From contig JADQBV010000246.1 of NCBI GenBank assembly GCA_016278415.1, positions 1 through 25,671 on the forward strand: 25,671 nt of DNA, given 5' to 3'. The DNA is from Halanaerobiales bacterium (GTDB lineage: Bacteria > Bacillota_F > Halanaerobiia > Halanaerobiales > DTU029). Of this stretch, positions 15,568 through 22,742 are shown in pieces. The position numbers and the translations under genes are program-made. The notes beneath the pieces are model-generated. The model was not told where the DNA came from and did no database searches. It saw only the letters and a program-made list of their open reading frames with translations. The number at the start of each line of letters is the position of its first letter. Position 1 is the first letter of the stretch.

Positions 15568-15915
15568 GTGACAAAGAAGAGCGAATATTTACCTTTAACT
15601 GAGGCTACATATTATATTATGCTATCACTGGTAGAGCCTATTCACGGTTATGGTATTATGCAAAATACAGAGCAAATCAGTGATGGCAGGGTGGTATTAG
15701 GACCTGGGACACTATATGGCGCCTTGAGTAAGTTGGAAAAGGAGGGCATAATAACACAGGTTAAACCATCTAAAGTTATAGATAGTCGACGTAAGTATTA
15801 TATTTTAACTGAATTTGGGAGACAAGTGCTTAAGTTAGAGTATGAGCGAATTGTGAAAATGAAAAAAGAGAGTAAACAGATTGTGGAAAAGATGGGAGGG
15901 AATAATCTTGTCTAA
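15568..15915 (+). CDS. PadR-family transcriptional regulator
   Basis: A 115-residue protein with the PadR winged helix: YYIMLSLVEPIHGYGIMQ, then LGPGTLYGALSKLEKEGII (recognition helix and wing start), then SRRKYYILTEFGRQVLKLE. The C-terminal helix (MKKESKQIVEKM) gives dimerisation. It starts with GTG 15568 behind a GAACGGGGG purine run. It heads an operon with a DUF2812 protein and a NatAB-like exporter, the usual PadR arrangement. The palindromic operator over its own promoter suggests repression relieved by a ligand of the exporter. Confidence 0.92.
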   Translation: MTKKSEYLPLTEATYYIMLSLVEPIHGYGIMQNTEQISDGRVVLGPGTLYGALSKLEKEGIITQVKPSKVIDSRRKYYILTEFGRQVLKLEYERIVKMKKESKQIVEKMGGNNLV

Positions 15916-16453
15916 TATTAAGCGGGTTTTTAAATTATTTTTTGTCTGGCAGGAATCAAAAGAAGAGGAATGGCTAAATGAGATGGCACAAAAGGGATGG
16001 TTACTAGATAGTTATTTTATAGGTCTATATACATTTATTAAATCAGAACCAGCAAATTATATCTATAAATTTGATTACTGTGCTAGTATGAATATTGATA
16101 AAGATGAATATATTACTATATTTAAAGATGCTGGGTGGGAACATGTTACAGAATTTATTGGATGGCATTATTTTAGAATCAAAACAGACCAATGTAAGTA
16201 TCCTGATATATATTCTGATAACAGGTCTAAGATACAAAAGTATCAAGGCTTATTAAAAGTTTTACTTATAGTGGCCATACTTAACTCTTTTAATTTTATT
16301 AATCTATTTTTCTTATCAATTGATAGATTTCCTTATAGGAGTTTTAGTTTGATGAGTATTACTAGAGTTTTAATATTTTTAGTTCTGGGATTATTAGTAT
16401 ATGCTATTTATAGGACGTTTAGGACTATTAAGAAATTGAAAGATGAATTATGA
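15908..16453 (+). CDS. DUF2812-family membrane protein
   Basis: I chose TTG 15908 (MSNIKRVFKLFFVW) because GGGAGGG lies 6 nt before it; it overlaps the PadR gene by 8 nt. The 181-residue protein has an N-terminal cytoplasmic DUF2812 domain with ESKEEEWLNEMAQKGWLLD, YIYKFDYC and FKDAGWEHV. Two membrane helices follow (LLKVLLIVAILNSFNFINLFF and VLIFLVLGLLVYAIY) and then a basic tail. Such proteins are regularly encoded after PadR genes, and are thought to modulate the regulator at the membrane; that role is inferred. The gene is coupled to PadR by overlap. Confidence 0.8.
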   Translation: MSNIKRVFKLFFVWQESKEEEWLNEMAQKGWLLDSYFIGLYTFIKSEPANYIYKFDYCASMNIDKDEYITIFKDAGWEHVTEFIGWHYFRIKTDQCKYPDIYSDNRSKIQKYQGLLKVLLIVAILNSFNFINLFFLSIDRFPYRSFSLMSITRVLIFLVLGLLVYAIYRTFRTIKKLKDEL

Positions 16454-16521
16454 CAAATCAGTTATGGGTCGTATAAGTTATTGTTTTTTGAGAATTATTC
16501 AGTAAGAAAGGGGAGGTTTGA

Positions 16522-17436
16522 ATGAGACTTGAAGTAAAGGATATTTATAAAAGCTTTTCCAAGACGGAAGTACTTCATGGCATATCATTTTCGGTAGACA
16601 GTGGTAAGGCATTGGGGCTTTTGGGGAGAAATGGTGCTGGGAAAACTACTACTATCAGAATTATTATGAACCTATTTGAAGCAAATAAAGGCGGGATATT
16701 TTTAAATGGGAATAAATTTATACCAGAGAAACATAACATAAGTTACTTACCAGAAGAAAGGGGATTATATCCTAAGAAAAAGGTATTAGAGCAGTTAGTC
16801 TATTTAGGGCAACTTAGAGGGTTAAGTAGTAAAGATAGCAAGGAAATTGCTATTTACTGGCTAAAGCGATTAGGAATTGATGAATACAAAAATAGTAAGT
16901 TGGAGACATTGTCTAAAGGGAATCAACAAAAAGTACAGTTAGCACAAAACTTTTTAACAAATCCAGATATTATAATATTAGATGAGCCTTTCAGCGGATT
17001 AGATCCAGTAAACTCACAGATTTTAAAGGATATAATTAATGAATTGATTGCTGAGAATAAACTCCTTATATTTTCCAGTCACCAAATGAATTATGTAGAA
17101 GAATTTTGTGAGGATATCGCACTAATTGATAAAGGTAATATTGTATTAACTGGAAACCTAAAAAATATTCAAAAAGAATATGGAAAGAGTAGATTAATAA
17201 TAAGTCCATCAAATATATTATTAGAAGAATTAATTACCATAATTGAAAGAGAAATAAAAACCATTGCCAGAGTAATTGAAAAGAAAAAAGAATATCTAAT
17301 TATAGAATTGGTAGGGAGTAATTCCCGAAATGACTTTATAAAGGCAGTTTTAGAAAAAAATATAGAAATAGAACAGTTCGCTACATATAAACCTAGTCTT
17401 GAAGATATATTTGTTGAAAAGGTTGGTGAAAAATAA
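16522..17436 (+). CDS. NatA-like ABC exporter ATPase
   Basis: A 304-residue ATPase with Walker A GRNGAGKTT (35-43), PEERGLYPKKKVLEQL after the Q-loop region, signature LSKGNQQK (130-137), Walker B DIIILDE (149-155), FSGLDP D-loop and switch SSHQM. PEERGLYP and LSKGNQQK are typical of NatA/YhaQ-type exporters, which also have the C-terminal DUF4162 seen here (ends YKPSLEDIFVEKVGEK). Ribosome site AAGGGGAGG. It overlaps the permease start by 1 nt. In known members it exports Na+ or antimicrobial compounds; the substrate here is not known. Confidence 0.9.
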   Translation: MRLEVKDIYKSFSKTEVLHGISFSVDSGKALGLLGRNGAGKTTTIRIIMNLFEANKGGIFLNGNKFIPEKHNISYLPEERGLYPKKKVLEQLVYLGQLRGLSSKDSKEIAIYWLKRLGIDEYKNSKLETLSKGNQQKVQLAQNFLTNPDIIILDEPFSGLDPVNSQILKDIINELIAENKLLIFSSHQMNYVEEFCEDIALIDKGNIVLTGNLKNIQKEYGKSRLIISPSNILLEELITIIEREIKTIARVIEKKKEYLIIELVGSNSRNDFIKAVLEKNIEIEQFATYKPSLEDIFVEKVGEK

Positions 17437-18668
17437 TGAGAGATTTTTTTATAGTGTTTAAATTTGAGCTGTTAGGCTTTATAAAAAAGAAGACTTTCAT
17501 AGTTCCGACAATAATAATTTGTCTAATACTAGCAATTGGGCTGTCTGTACCTACAATTATGGATACATTTAGTTCTTCTAGTGAAGAAAATATTGATAAG
17601 GATTCTGAAATTACTAGTAAAGTATATGGCTATATAGATCCTAATCATAGTATAAGTAATATAGAAGACCTTAAAGAAAACTTTACCATAGGTGAATTGA
17701 AAGAAGTACATAGTATTAATGAACTTGAAGAAAAGGTAAATTCTGAGGAAATTGAAGCCGGATATATTATAGAAGGACATTTAAAATATAAATATGTAGT
17801 AAAAAACAATAATATGTTAGATTCGGATAGATACCCTTTTCGTGATGCCTTAGCAATGAGCTACCGTATTAAGGGTTTTGAAAATAGGGGAATAGAATAT
17901 AGCCAAATAGAAGATTTAGTAAATCCCAATATTGAGTCTGAAACTCAGGTATTAGGAAAGGATAGTGTCAGTAATTATGCATATACATATATCCTGGTAT
18001 TTGGGCTTTACTTCATGATTTTACTTTATGGTCAATCTACAGCAACATCAATTGCCAGTGAAAAAAGTAATAGAGCAATGGAAGTGCTTATTACTAGTAC
18101 TAAGAGTAGAAATTTAATATTTGGAAAGGTATTAGGAAGTGCATTAGGTGGGGTTATCCAATTTGCGCTGATCATCTTAACCGCTCAGGTGTTCTATAAT
18201 TTAAATGCTGCAGCTTGGAATAATCGCCTTGATTTTGTATTTGATATACCTTTAGAGGTATTGCTTAATTTTTCTGCCTTCGGAATACTTGGTTACCTAT
18301 TTTACTTATTTATTTATGGGGCATTAGGTGCTTTAGTATCAAGGACAGAAGATATAAATTCAAGTTCAACACCGATAACACTATTGTTTATTGCTGTGTT
18401 TTTTGTTTCAGTTATGGGTATGCAGAATACTGAAGGGATTTTATTGAAAGTTGCTTCCTTTCTACCATTTAGTTCTTTTATGGCGATGTTTGTAAGGATA
18501 TCTATGGGAACTGTTTCAAATATAGAAATTATTATATCTCTACTAATATTACTATTTTCTACAGTCATAATAGGGATTTTAGGTGCTATGATTTATCGTA
18601 TGGGTACCTTAATGTATGGTAATCCAGTTAAATTAAAAGACGCTATTAGATTATTAAAAAACGGATAA
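17436..18668 (+). CDS. NatB-like ABC exporter permease
   Basis: A 410-residue ABC2_membrane_3 protein. There is one helix near the N-terminus (FIVPTIIICLILAIGLSVP), then a soluble loop of about 150 residues (SEENIDKDSEI to VNPNIESETQ) on the outer face. Five or more helices follow from residue 185, including the conserved SIASEKSNRAMEVLITST between the first two of them. The layout equals NatB/YhaP. It starts in TAATG with the ATPase stop. Together they form an export pump under PadR control. Confidence 0.9.
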   Translation: MRDFFIVFKFELLGFIKKKTFIVPTIIICLILAIGLSVPTIMDTFSSSSEENIDKDSEITSKVYGYIDPNHSISNIEDLKENFTIGELKEVHSINELEEKVNSEEIEAGYIIEGHLKYKYVVKNNNMLDSDRYPFRDALAMSYRIKGFENRGIEYSQIEDLVNPNIESETQVLGKDSVSNYAYTYILVFGLYFMILLYGQSTATSIASEKSNRAMEVLITSTKSRNLIFGKVLGSALGGVIQFALIILTAQVFYNLNAAAWNNRLDFVFDIPLEVLLNFSAFGILGYLFYLFIYGALGALVSRTEDINSSSTPITLLFIAVFFVSVMGMQNTEGILLKVASFLPFSSFMAMFVRISMGTVSNIEIIISLLILLFSTVIIGILGAMIYRMGTLMYGNPVKLKDAIRLLKNG

Positions 18669-18739
18669 TTACAAAGGGCCTCATATATAAAAATTAATTA
18701 TACTATATAAATTTAGCAGAGTAGAAAGGAATAATTATA

Positions 18740-18882
18740 ATGATAAGAAAAATTCGACAGATGCGCCCTGATATGCAGTATTTTCTCTGGGAAATTTGTA
18801 TGTTGCTTATCGTGTACAGCCGGATAGGGAGAGAGCGGTAGCGGAAAAAATGCGAGTTGAGATGCAAAAAATTGAAATGTGA
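18740..18882 (+). pseudogene. Short frameshifted gene remnant, family not recognised
   Basis: ATG 18740 lies 9 nt behind AGAAAGGA and reads MIRKIRQMRPDMQYF, then runs into a shadow frame that ends at TAG. The protein-like sequence continues in a different frame (LGNLYVAYRVQPDRERAVAEK, ending TGA 18882). Its relatively higher GC and coding-like composition suggest a real C-terminus. Joined across one indel it would give about 47 residues. It may be the tail of a gene lost by deletion. I cannot name the family. Confidence 0.4.
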
Positions 18883-18907
18883 CTGATATAATAAGATTGT
18901 TGATATT

Positions 18908-18957
18908 GGACCCACAGTTCTATCTTGCTTAAACGGGTACTGTGGGTCCTATTTTTT
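18908..18957. terminator. Bidirectional terminator between the exporter/remnant and ferredoxin
   Basis: GGACCCACAGT (18908-18918) pairs perfectly with ACTGTGGGTCC (18939-18949), followed by ATTTTTT on the plus strand. It lies just beyond the ferredoxin stop on the minus strand, between convergent genes. Confidence 0.85.
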
Positions 18958-18962
18958 AGCTA

Positions 18963-19193
18963 TTAACCATCATCCCCAATTGCATCAACTGGACATGATG
19001 TCAAGGCATCTAAACAAGAGTCTTTAGCATCTTCGTCTTCTGGTTGCTTATATACATAAGCATGGTCCCCGTCATCACTCATTTTATAATTATCGGGTGC
19101 TTCTGCTTCGCAGACTCCACAGGCTATACAGGTATCATCTACATAAAAAGGACCATCAACATTATCAGGATATTTGTCTTCTGGATTAGCCAT
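18963..19193 (-). CDS. Acidic single-cluster 4Fe-4S ferredoxin
   Basis: A 76-residue electron-transfer protein. Cysteines C22, C25 and C28 in DTCIACGVCEAEAP and C67 in SCPVDAIG hold one [4Fe-4S] cluster. C60 probably pairs as a disulphide or is free, since no second CxxCxxC exists. The protein is very acidic (many Asp/Glu), which fits a halophile or a low-potential carrier. AAGGAGG lies 11 nt upstream of the ATG. It stands alone on the minus strand, so its redox partner cannot be inferred. Confidence 0.93.
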   Translation of the reverse strand: MANPEDKYPDNVDGPFYVDDTCIACGVCEAEAPDNYKMSDDGDHAYVYKQPEDEDAKDSCLDALTSCPVDAIGDDG

Positions 19194-19481
19194 TTAATAT
19201 TTCGCCTCCTTAATCTTTCATCGTTAAATAGTATTCCCCGTTCTAGCAATTAAAATGAATTTAGTAATTTAAAATAATCTTTAATAATCAAAATGAAATC
19301 TAGAAAAGTTTACTTAATTACAAATTGATGATATAGTTAAGGTCAAAGAGTTACATTATATAATAAAGGCTAAATAGAATTATACGAGAGTTTTGAATTT
19401 AGATTGCCAGGAAAATAAGACCGTAATAATAAAGTCAAAAATAAAGTGTAAAAAATTAAAGGAAGTTGATGGTGAACTGTG

Positions 19482-19742
19482 ATGAGAACAGAACCAATTA
19501 CAAAAGAACAGGTTTTATCATTGAGGAAAACGCTGGCAGGGGTTGGACTTCGCAAGAAAATTGATTGGGATGGGATAGATTATAATGTGGGTCGTGGAAT
19601 TATCAGTAGGACTAAATATTGTTTATGGACAGTTGAAGGATATAGAATTGATATTTCAGTAAAAGGTGGGGGTATAGTTGTGAGTCAGTCAGAACGAAAG
19701 GACCCTGAATATATTAAATTAGCAAATAAGAAGACTACTTAA
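19482..19742 (+). CDS. Small protein of unknown function
   Basis: 86 residues, from ATG 19482 (or GTG 19479 just before it) behind GATGGTGA. Basic start (EPITKEQVLSLRKTLAGVGLRKKIDWDG), then a beta-rich stretch, YNVGRGIISRTKYCLWTVEGYRIDISVKGGGIVVS. There is no signal peptide or membrane helix. The alternation of charged and hydrophobic residues looks like a real protein, and a terminator follows 60 nt after the stop. I do not recognise a family. It has its own intergenic region upstream (19194-19478, shared with the divergent ferredoxin), in which I see no clear promoter. Confidence 0.55.
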   Translation: MRTEPITKEQVLSLRKTLAGVGLRKKIDWDGIDYNVGRGIISRTKYCLWTVEGYRIDISVKGGGIVVSQSERKDPEYIKLANKKTT

Positions 19743-19805
19743 TCTATAAGGAATAGATATTATTTTGGAAAATATAGCTATATAAGAAAATTTCAAACAT
19801 AGAAG

Positions 19806-19828
19806 AAGCCCTAGTCAGGCTTTTTTTT
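19806..19828 (+). terminator. Rho-independent terminator
   Basis: AAGCC-CTAGTCA-GGCTT followed by a run of T (19821-19828), after the unknown gene ending 19742. Confidence 0.75.
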
Positions 19829-19906
19829 ATGTTAAAATATAAATCAATATTGATTTATAGTAACAATGGTTCTAATATGCAGATAAATAGACAATAATAT
19901 AATTTA

Positions 19907-19934
19907 AGCCAGCGAAGATTTATATCCACTGGCT
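19907..19934 (-). terminator. Hairpin downstream of the YjcZ-like gene (minus strand)
   Basis: AGCCAG (19907-19912) and CTGGCT (19929-19934) form a 6-bp stem 20 nt beyond the minus-strand stop. The T-run is weak. Confidence 0.35.
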
Positions 19935-19954
19935 GTTATTATCATAATTCTAAT

Positions 19955-20056
19955 TTATTTTTTGTTATATGTGCCAAAGCCTCCACCAAGAACTAGTAAA
20001 ATTAAGATTAAGAATATAACAAATGAACCATTTTCTCCATAACCATAATCACCCAT
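19955..20056 (-). CDS. YjcZ-like small hydrophobic sporulation protein, copy 1
   Basis: A 33-residue protein: MGDYGYGENGSF, then one membrane helix VIFLILILLVLGGGFG, then TYNKK. A Gly/Tyr-rich start followed by a single helix is the pattern of the tiny YjcZ/YhjC-type proteins common in spore-formers. Ribosome site AAGGAGGG is at the right distance. Two near-copies lie at 23966 and 24103. It follows the YetF gene ending at 20154 by 97 nt on the same strand. Function in the spore is unknown. Confidence 0.8.
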   Translation of the reverse strand: MGDYGYGENGSFVIFLILILLVLGGGFGTYNKK

Positions 20057-20153
20057 TTAATTTCCCTCCTTTATAATTTGTAATCCTATTTATTAATTTT
20101 TATAGGTATACTTAATTATATGAGGATGGTGGTGATTGTGTTAAAACTATTAG

Positions 20154-20846
20154 TTAAATTATATCAGGCATATTTGTATTACCTTTTTTGGAAAAAACCT
20201 GTAGTTGACCTGTTGAGTCCATTTCTGCTAAAAGTACCTCTTCGAATTGTTTTATTCCAAAAGCTAATAGTTGATTTTGTAGCCATTCTTGTTCTTTTTT
20301 TAAACGATTCCAATTATTTTCAATTAGCTTGCCATCTATAATAATTGGAAAATTTATTTTTTCTGGCCTACTTGTTATACCAAGTTCTTTAGGCTGAACA
20401 GGTCTAGCTTCAGATTTAGGTATTACTGATATTTTCCCGCTTGGTTCTATAATTACAATTTCTATATCTGATAGGTTTTGATATCCCTTTGTTCTTAATT
20501 CAGATTTTAATAGTGATATATTCATTCGAACCTTTTTAAGATTATTTTCTAAAATAACCCCGTGAGCTATTAACAGCACAGGTTTAGAATCTAAATTATA
20601 AAATAATTTATTTAAGGATAAATAACCGATTGTTACAGTAGCTATAACTATAGTAAATACACCTATAGTGGCTTTGGAGGTCACTTTATATACTAATGGT
20701 TCTGCTGCTATGGTACTTAGAAGGAATATAGCTGCAAGGTCATATGAAGTCATTTCTGCGATAGATTTTTTCCCGATTATCCTCATTGCTGCCCAAGTTA
20801 CTATAAACATTATTATACATTTAATAATATATATTATTGATTCCAT
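20154..20846 (-). CDS. YetF/DUF421-family membrane protein, copy 1
   Basis: A 230-residue protein starting at ATG 20846 behind GGGAGGT. Three membrane helices lie in the first 85 residues (IIYIIKCIIMFIVTWAAM, LAAIFLLSTIAAEPLVYKV, IGVFTIVIATVTIGYLSL), with RIIGKKSIAEMTSYDLAAI between the first two, the family hallmark. The C-terminal cytoplasmic domain has GVILENNLKKVRMN, SELRTKGYQNLSDIEIVIIEPSGKISVIPKS and PIIIDGKLIENN. YetF proteins are linked to the spore inner membrane in Bacillus. It is last in a minus-strand set DUF4363-YetF-DUF1657-DUF4363-YetF. Confidence 0.9.
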   Translation of the reverse strand: MESIIYIIKCIIMFIVTWAAMRIIGKKSIAEMTSYDLAAIFLLSTIAAEPLVYKVTSKATIGVFTIVIATVTIGYLSLNKLFYNLDSKPVLLIAHGVILENNLKKVRMNISLLKSELRTKGYQNLSDIEIVIIEPSGKISVIPKSEARPVQPKELGITSRPEKINFPIIIDGKLIENNWNRLKKEQEWLQNQLLAFGIKQFEEVLLAEMDSTGQLQVFSKKGNTNMPDII

Positions 20847-20860
20847 CAAGACCTCCCTTT

Positions 20861-21238
20861 TTATGGTTCAGGTACAATTTTGGTATAATTATTCCAAAGG
20901 TTTCGTATTATTAATAAATCAGATAAGACTGTAACTTTGTCTTTTGATTCTATTCCTGCTGTAATTTTATCAATGGTATTATCAAGTGTTAAATACTCCT
21001 CAGAACCAAAATTAAACAATAATAAGTTTTTAGATCTTTGCCAGTCATTTTTCAATCTTTCATCAGCCAATTTTGCTTTTTGCCAGTTGTCATTTTTAAC
21101 ATTTACTTCTATTTGAAAAAGCTCATTTGTTATCAAACCTGAGTATGCCTGATTGCGGTATACAAAATATCCAGTGAATAATAATAGGATAATAAATATT
21201 AAAAACAGGTCAATATACTTATTTCTCAAAAGTTCCAC
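20861..21238 (-). CDS. DUF4363-family membrane-anchored protein, copy 1
   Basis: A 125-residue protein: an N-terminal basic start and one helix (IDLFLIFIILLLFTGYFVY), then a helical extracytoplasmic part with NDNWQKAKLADERLKNDW and LSDLLIIRNLWNNYTKIVPEP. The NW.KA and DW motifs and the final VPEP are characteristic of DUF4363, which is often next to YetF genes. The stop is 14 nt upstream of the YetF start at 20846, so the two are cotranscribed. The function is unknown, probably a partner of YetF. Confidence 0.8.
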   Translation of the reverse strand: MELLRNKYIDLFLIFIILLLFTGYFVYRNQAYSGLITNELFQIEVNVKNDNWQKAKLADERLKNDWQRSKNLLLFNFGSEEYLTLDNTIDKITAGIESKDKVTVLSDLLIIRNLWNNYTKIVPEP

Positions 21239-21256
21239 CTCAATAGTATGATATAT

Positions 21257-21460
21257 TTAATTATTATATTGGGGTTCTTCCCGTTTGATATATTCAAGTC
21301 TTGAGTTCAAGGTTTCCATTATTCCCTGCTGAGAAGAGGCTAGTTTTTTAAAAACTTGTTGAGCATTTTTATCCTCAGTTGCAAGGGAATATGTTTTTAA
21401 GTCAGCCAAAACTGATTCTGCATTTGCTATGGTTTTTTCTAATTGGCTTTTAACAGTCAT
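21257..21460 (-). CDS. DUF1657-family small protein
   Basis: 67 residues from ATG 21460 (MTVKSQLEKTIANAESVLAD), chosen because AAGGAGAT lies just upstream; the 19 residues of open frame before it lack a ribosome site. It is fully helical, without a membrane segment: SVLADLKTYSLATEDKNAQQVFKKLASSQQGIMETL. DUF1657 genes occur in the spoVA2mob-type spore heat-resistance operons, where the 2Duf protein carries DUF421 plus DUF1657 in one chain. Here DUF1657 is a separate gene directly after a YetF gene, with 53 nt between them. Confidence 0.85.
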   Translation of the reverse strand: MTVKSQLEKTIANAESVLADLKTYSLATEDKNAQQVFKKLASSQQGIMETLNSRLEYIKREEPQYNN

Positions 21461-21513
21461 TTTTATCTCCTTTATTTTAAAGAATTTGAGTAAATTATTA
21501 TTTTTAGAATGTA

Positions 21514-22185
21514 TCATATATTATGTGAAATTAATAAATTACCTGATGTATCCAGTTCAGCTAAGTTCACTTCTTTTTTATAATCAATTATTCCCTGTTT
21601 ATTTAACTCTGTTTTAAGCCATTCTTCAGTTAGATTTGCATGCTTTAGATTTCTTTCAATAATAGCACCATCTATAATTAATGGTAATGTAAGGCCTTCG
21701 TACTGTGTTGCGATATTGATATCTCCAGGTTGAACAGGTCGTTTTTGTGATTTAGGAATAACTGAAATCTTCCCCTGAGGTTCAAGAATCGCATATTCAA
21801 GATCAGATACTTTGTCATATCCTTTCTGCCGTAATAAGCCTTTAATTTGATTAATACTCATATTAATGCTTTTTAAAGCATCAATATCCAGTTGACCATC
21901 TTTTAAGATAACTGTTGGGGTATGTTCAAGAATTGGTGTTAATTTTTCTATTAATGTTAAACGGGAAAAAATCCATGTCAACAAAATAAGAATTGCTACA
22001 CCGAAAATAGACTTGCTAGTTACTTTAACTACAAGGGGTTCTGCGGCAACCGTTGTTATAAGGATAATCCCTGCAATTTCATAAGCTGTCATTTCTGCCA
22101 TAGCTTTTTTAGATAATATCCTTGTTCCGAAATAAGTAAAGAGAAAAACAAAAATTGTTCTAACCAAATAAGCTAATAGATCCAT
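21514..22185 (-). CDS. YetF/DUF421-family membrane protein, copy 2
   Basis: A 223-residue paralogue of the gene at 20154. The three N-terminal helices are interrupted by RILSKKAMAEMTAYEIAGI. The cytoplasmic part has GQLDIDALKSINMSINQIKG, LEYAILEPQGKISVIPKSQKRPVQP and LPLIIDGAIIERN. The start at ATG 22185 follows TAAGGAGGT. Between this stop and DUF1657 are 53 nt. The RPVQP region and the K-S-x-AEMT motif are the most conserved parts between the two copies. This copy is preceded by its own DUF4363 gene. Confidence 0.9.
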   Translation of the reverse strand: MDLLAYLVRTIFVFLFTYFGTRILSKKAMAEMTAYEIAGIILITTVAAEPLVVKVTSKSIFGVAILILLTWIFSRLTLIEKLTPILEHTPTVILKDGQLDIDALKSINMSINQIKGLLRQKGYDKVSDLEYAILEPQGKISVIPKSQKRPVQPGDINIATQYEGLTLPLIIDGAIIERNLKHANLTEEWLKTELNKQGIIDYKKEVNLAELDTSGNLLISHNI

Positions 22186-22197
22186 TAAACTACCTCC

Positions 22198-22575
22198 TTA
22201 CGGTCCAGGTATAACTTTTGATATTTCTCTTAAGTCTTGTTTTAATCCTCCGATATATTGTAGAGCATCATCTTCTTTATGTTTTATGGCAGTCTCTAAT
22301 TCAGTCATTGTTCTTTCAAATGAAATCATTGTTGAAGTTCCATTATTGAATTGTATACCCACTTTTTTTTGCCTCCAGTTTTCTTTTAATATACCTATAT
22401 TTGTAGTAGCAGAGGACCAATTTTCATTTATAATATTATTTTCAATACTTGATAATTTTTTTTCTAAGTTCTCTGTTGTTAGTAGATATTGCTGAAATAC
22501 AAACCATAGTAATAAGAAGAGAATAATCCATACTATGGCAATATAGAAATGAACACCAATCCGGTCAAAGATAAT
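22198..22575 (-). CDS. DUF4363-family membrane-anchored protein, copy 2, apparent ATT start
   Basis: The frame runs from a TAG at 22587-22585 to the TAA at 22200-22198 and has no ATG, GTG or TTG in its first half. Read from ATT 22575, it gives 125 residues, exactly the length of copy 1. It shows one helix (IAIVWIILFLLLWFVF), then ENWSSATTNIGILKENWRQ and a final ISKVIPGP. NW motifs at 52-53 and 66-67 align with those of copy 1 (51-52, 65-66). AGGAGG (22586-22581) is 5 nt upstream of ATT 22575; ATC 22572 (8 nt) is an alternative. The stop is 12 nt before the YetF start at 22185. A caller limited to ATG/GTG/TTG would miss this gene. Confidence 0.75.
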   Translation of the reverse strand: MIFDRIGVHFYIAIVWIILFLLLWFVFQQYLLTTENLEKKLSSIENNIINENWSSATTNIGILKENWRQKKVGIQFNNGTSTMISFERTMTELETAIKHKEDDALQYIGGLKQDLREISKVIPGP

Positions 22576-22580
22576 AATTA

Positions 22581-22586
22581 CCTCCT
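22581..22586 (-). promoter_or_regulatory. Shine-Dalgarno for the ATT-started DUF4363 gene
   Basis: AGGAGG on the minus strand, 5 nt before ATT 22575. No ATG/GTG/TTG is in frame nearby, so this site decides the start. Confidence 0.7.
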
Positions 22587-22742
22587 AGTATAATATAGTA
22601 TAAAATTTATTTTCGGCTATATTTATATATTAATACATACAATTATTGGTTAATAATTGACGGATAGGTCCTAACGTATATTTAGTGAAATAATAATGAA
22701 TAATAGTAATATCAAAACTAAGTATTATGAGGGGATCTTTTA

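Noticed and set aside
20120..20341. 73-codon plus-strand frame MRMVVIVLKLLVKLYQ
   Set aside because: It overlaps the 3' end of the YetF gene on the other strand; the hydrophobic start is tempting but there is no homology and the frame is a shadow for most of its length.
22286..22495. 69-codon plus-strand frame
   Set aside because: It is the shadow of the minus-strand DUF4363 gene that starts with ATT.
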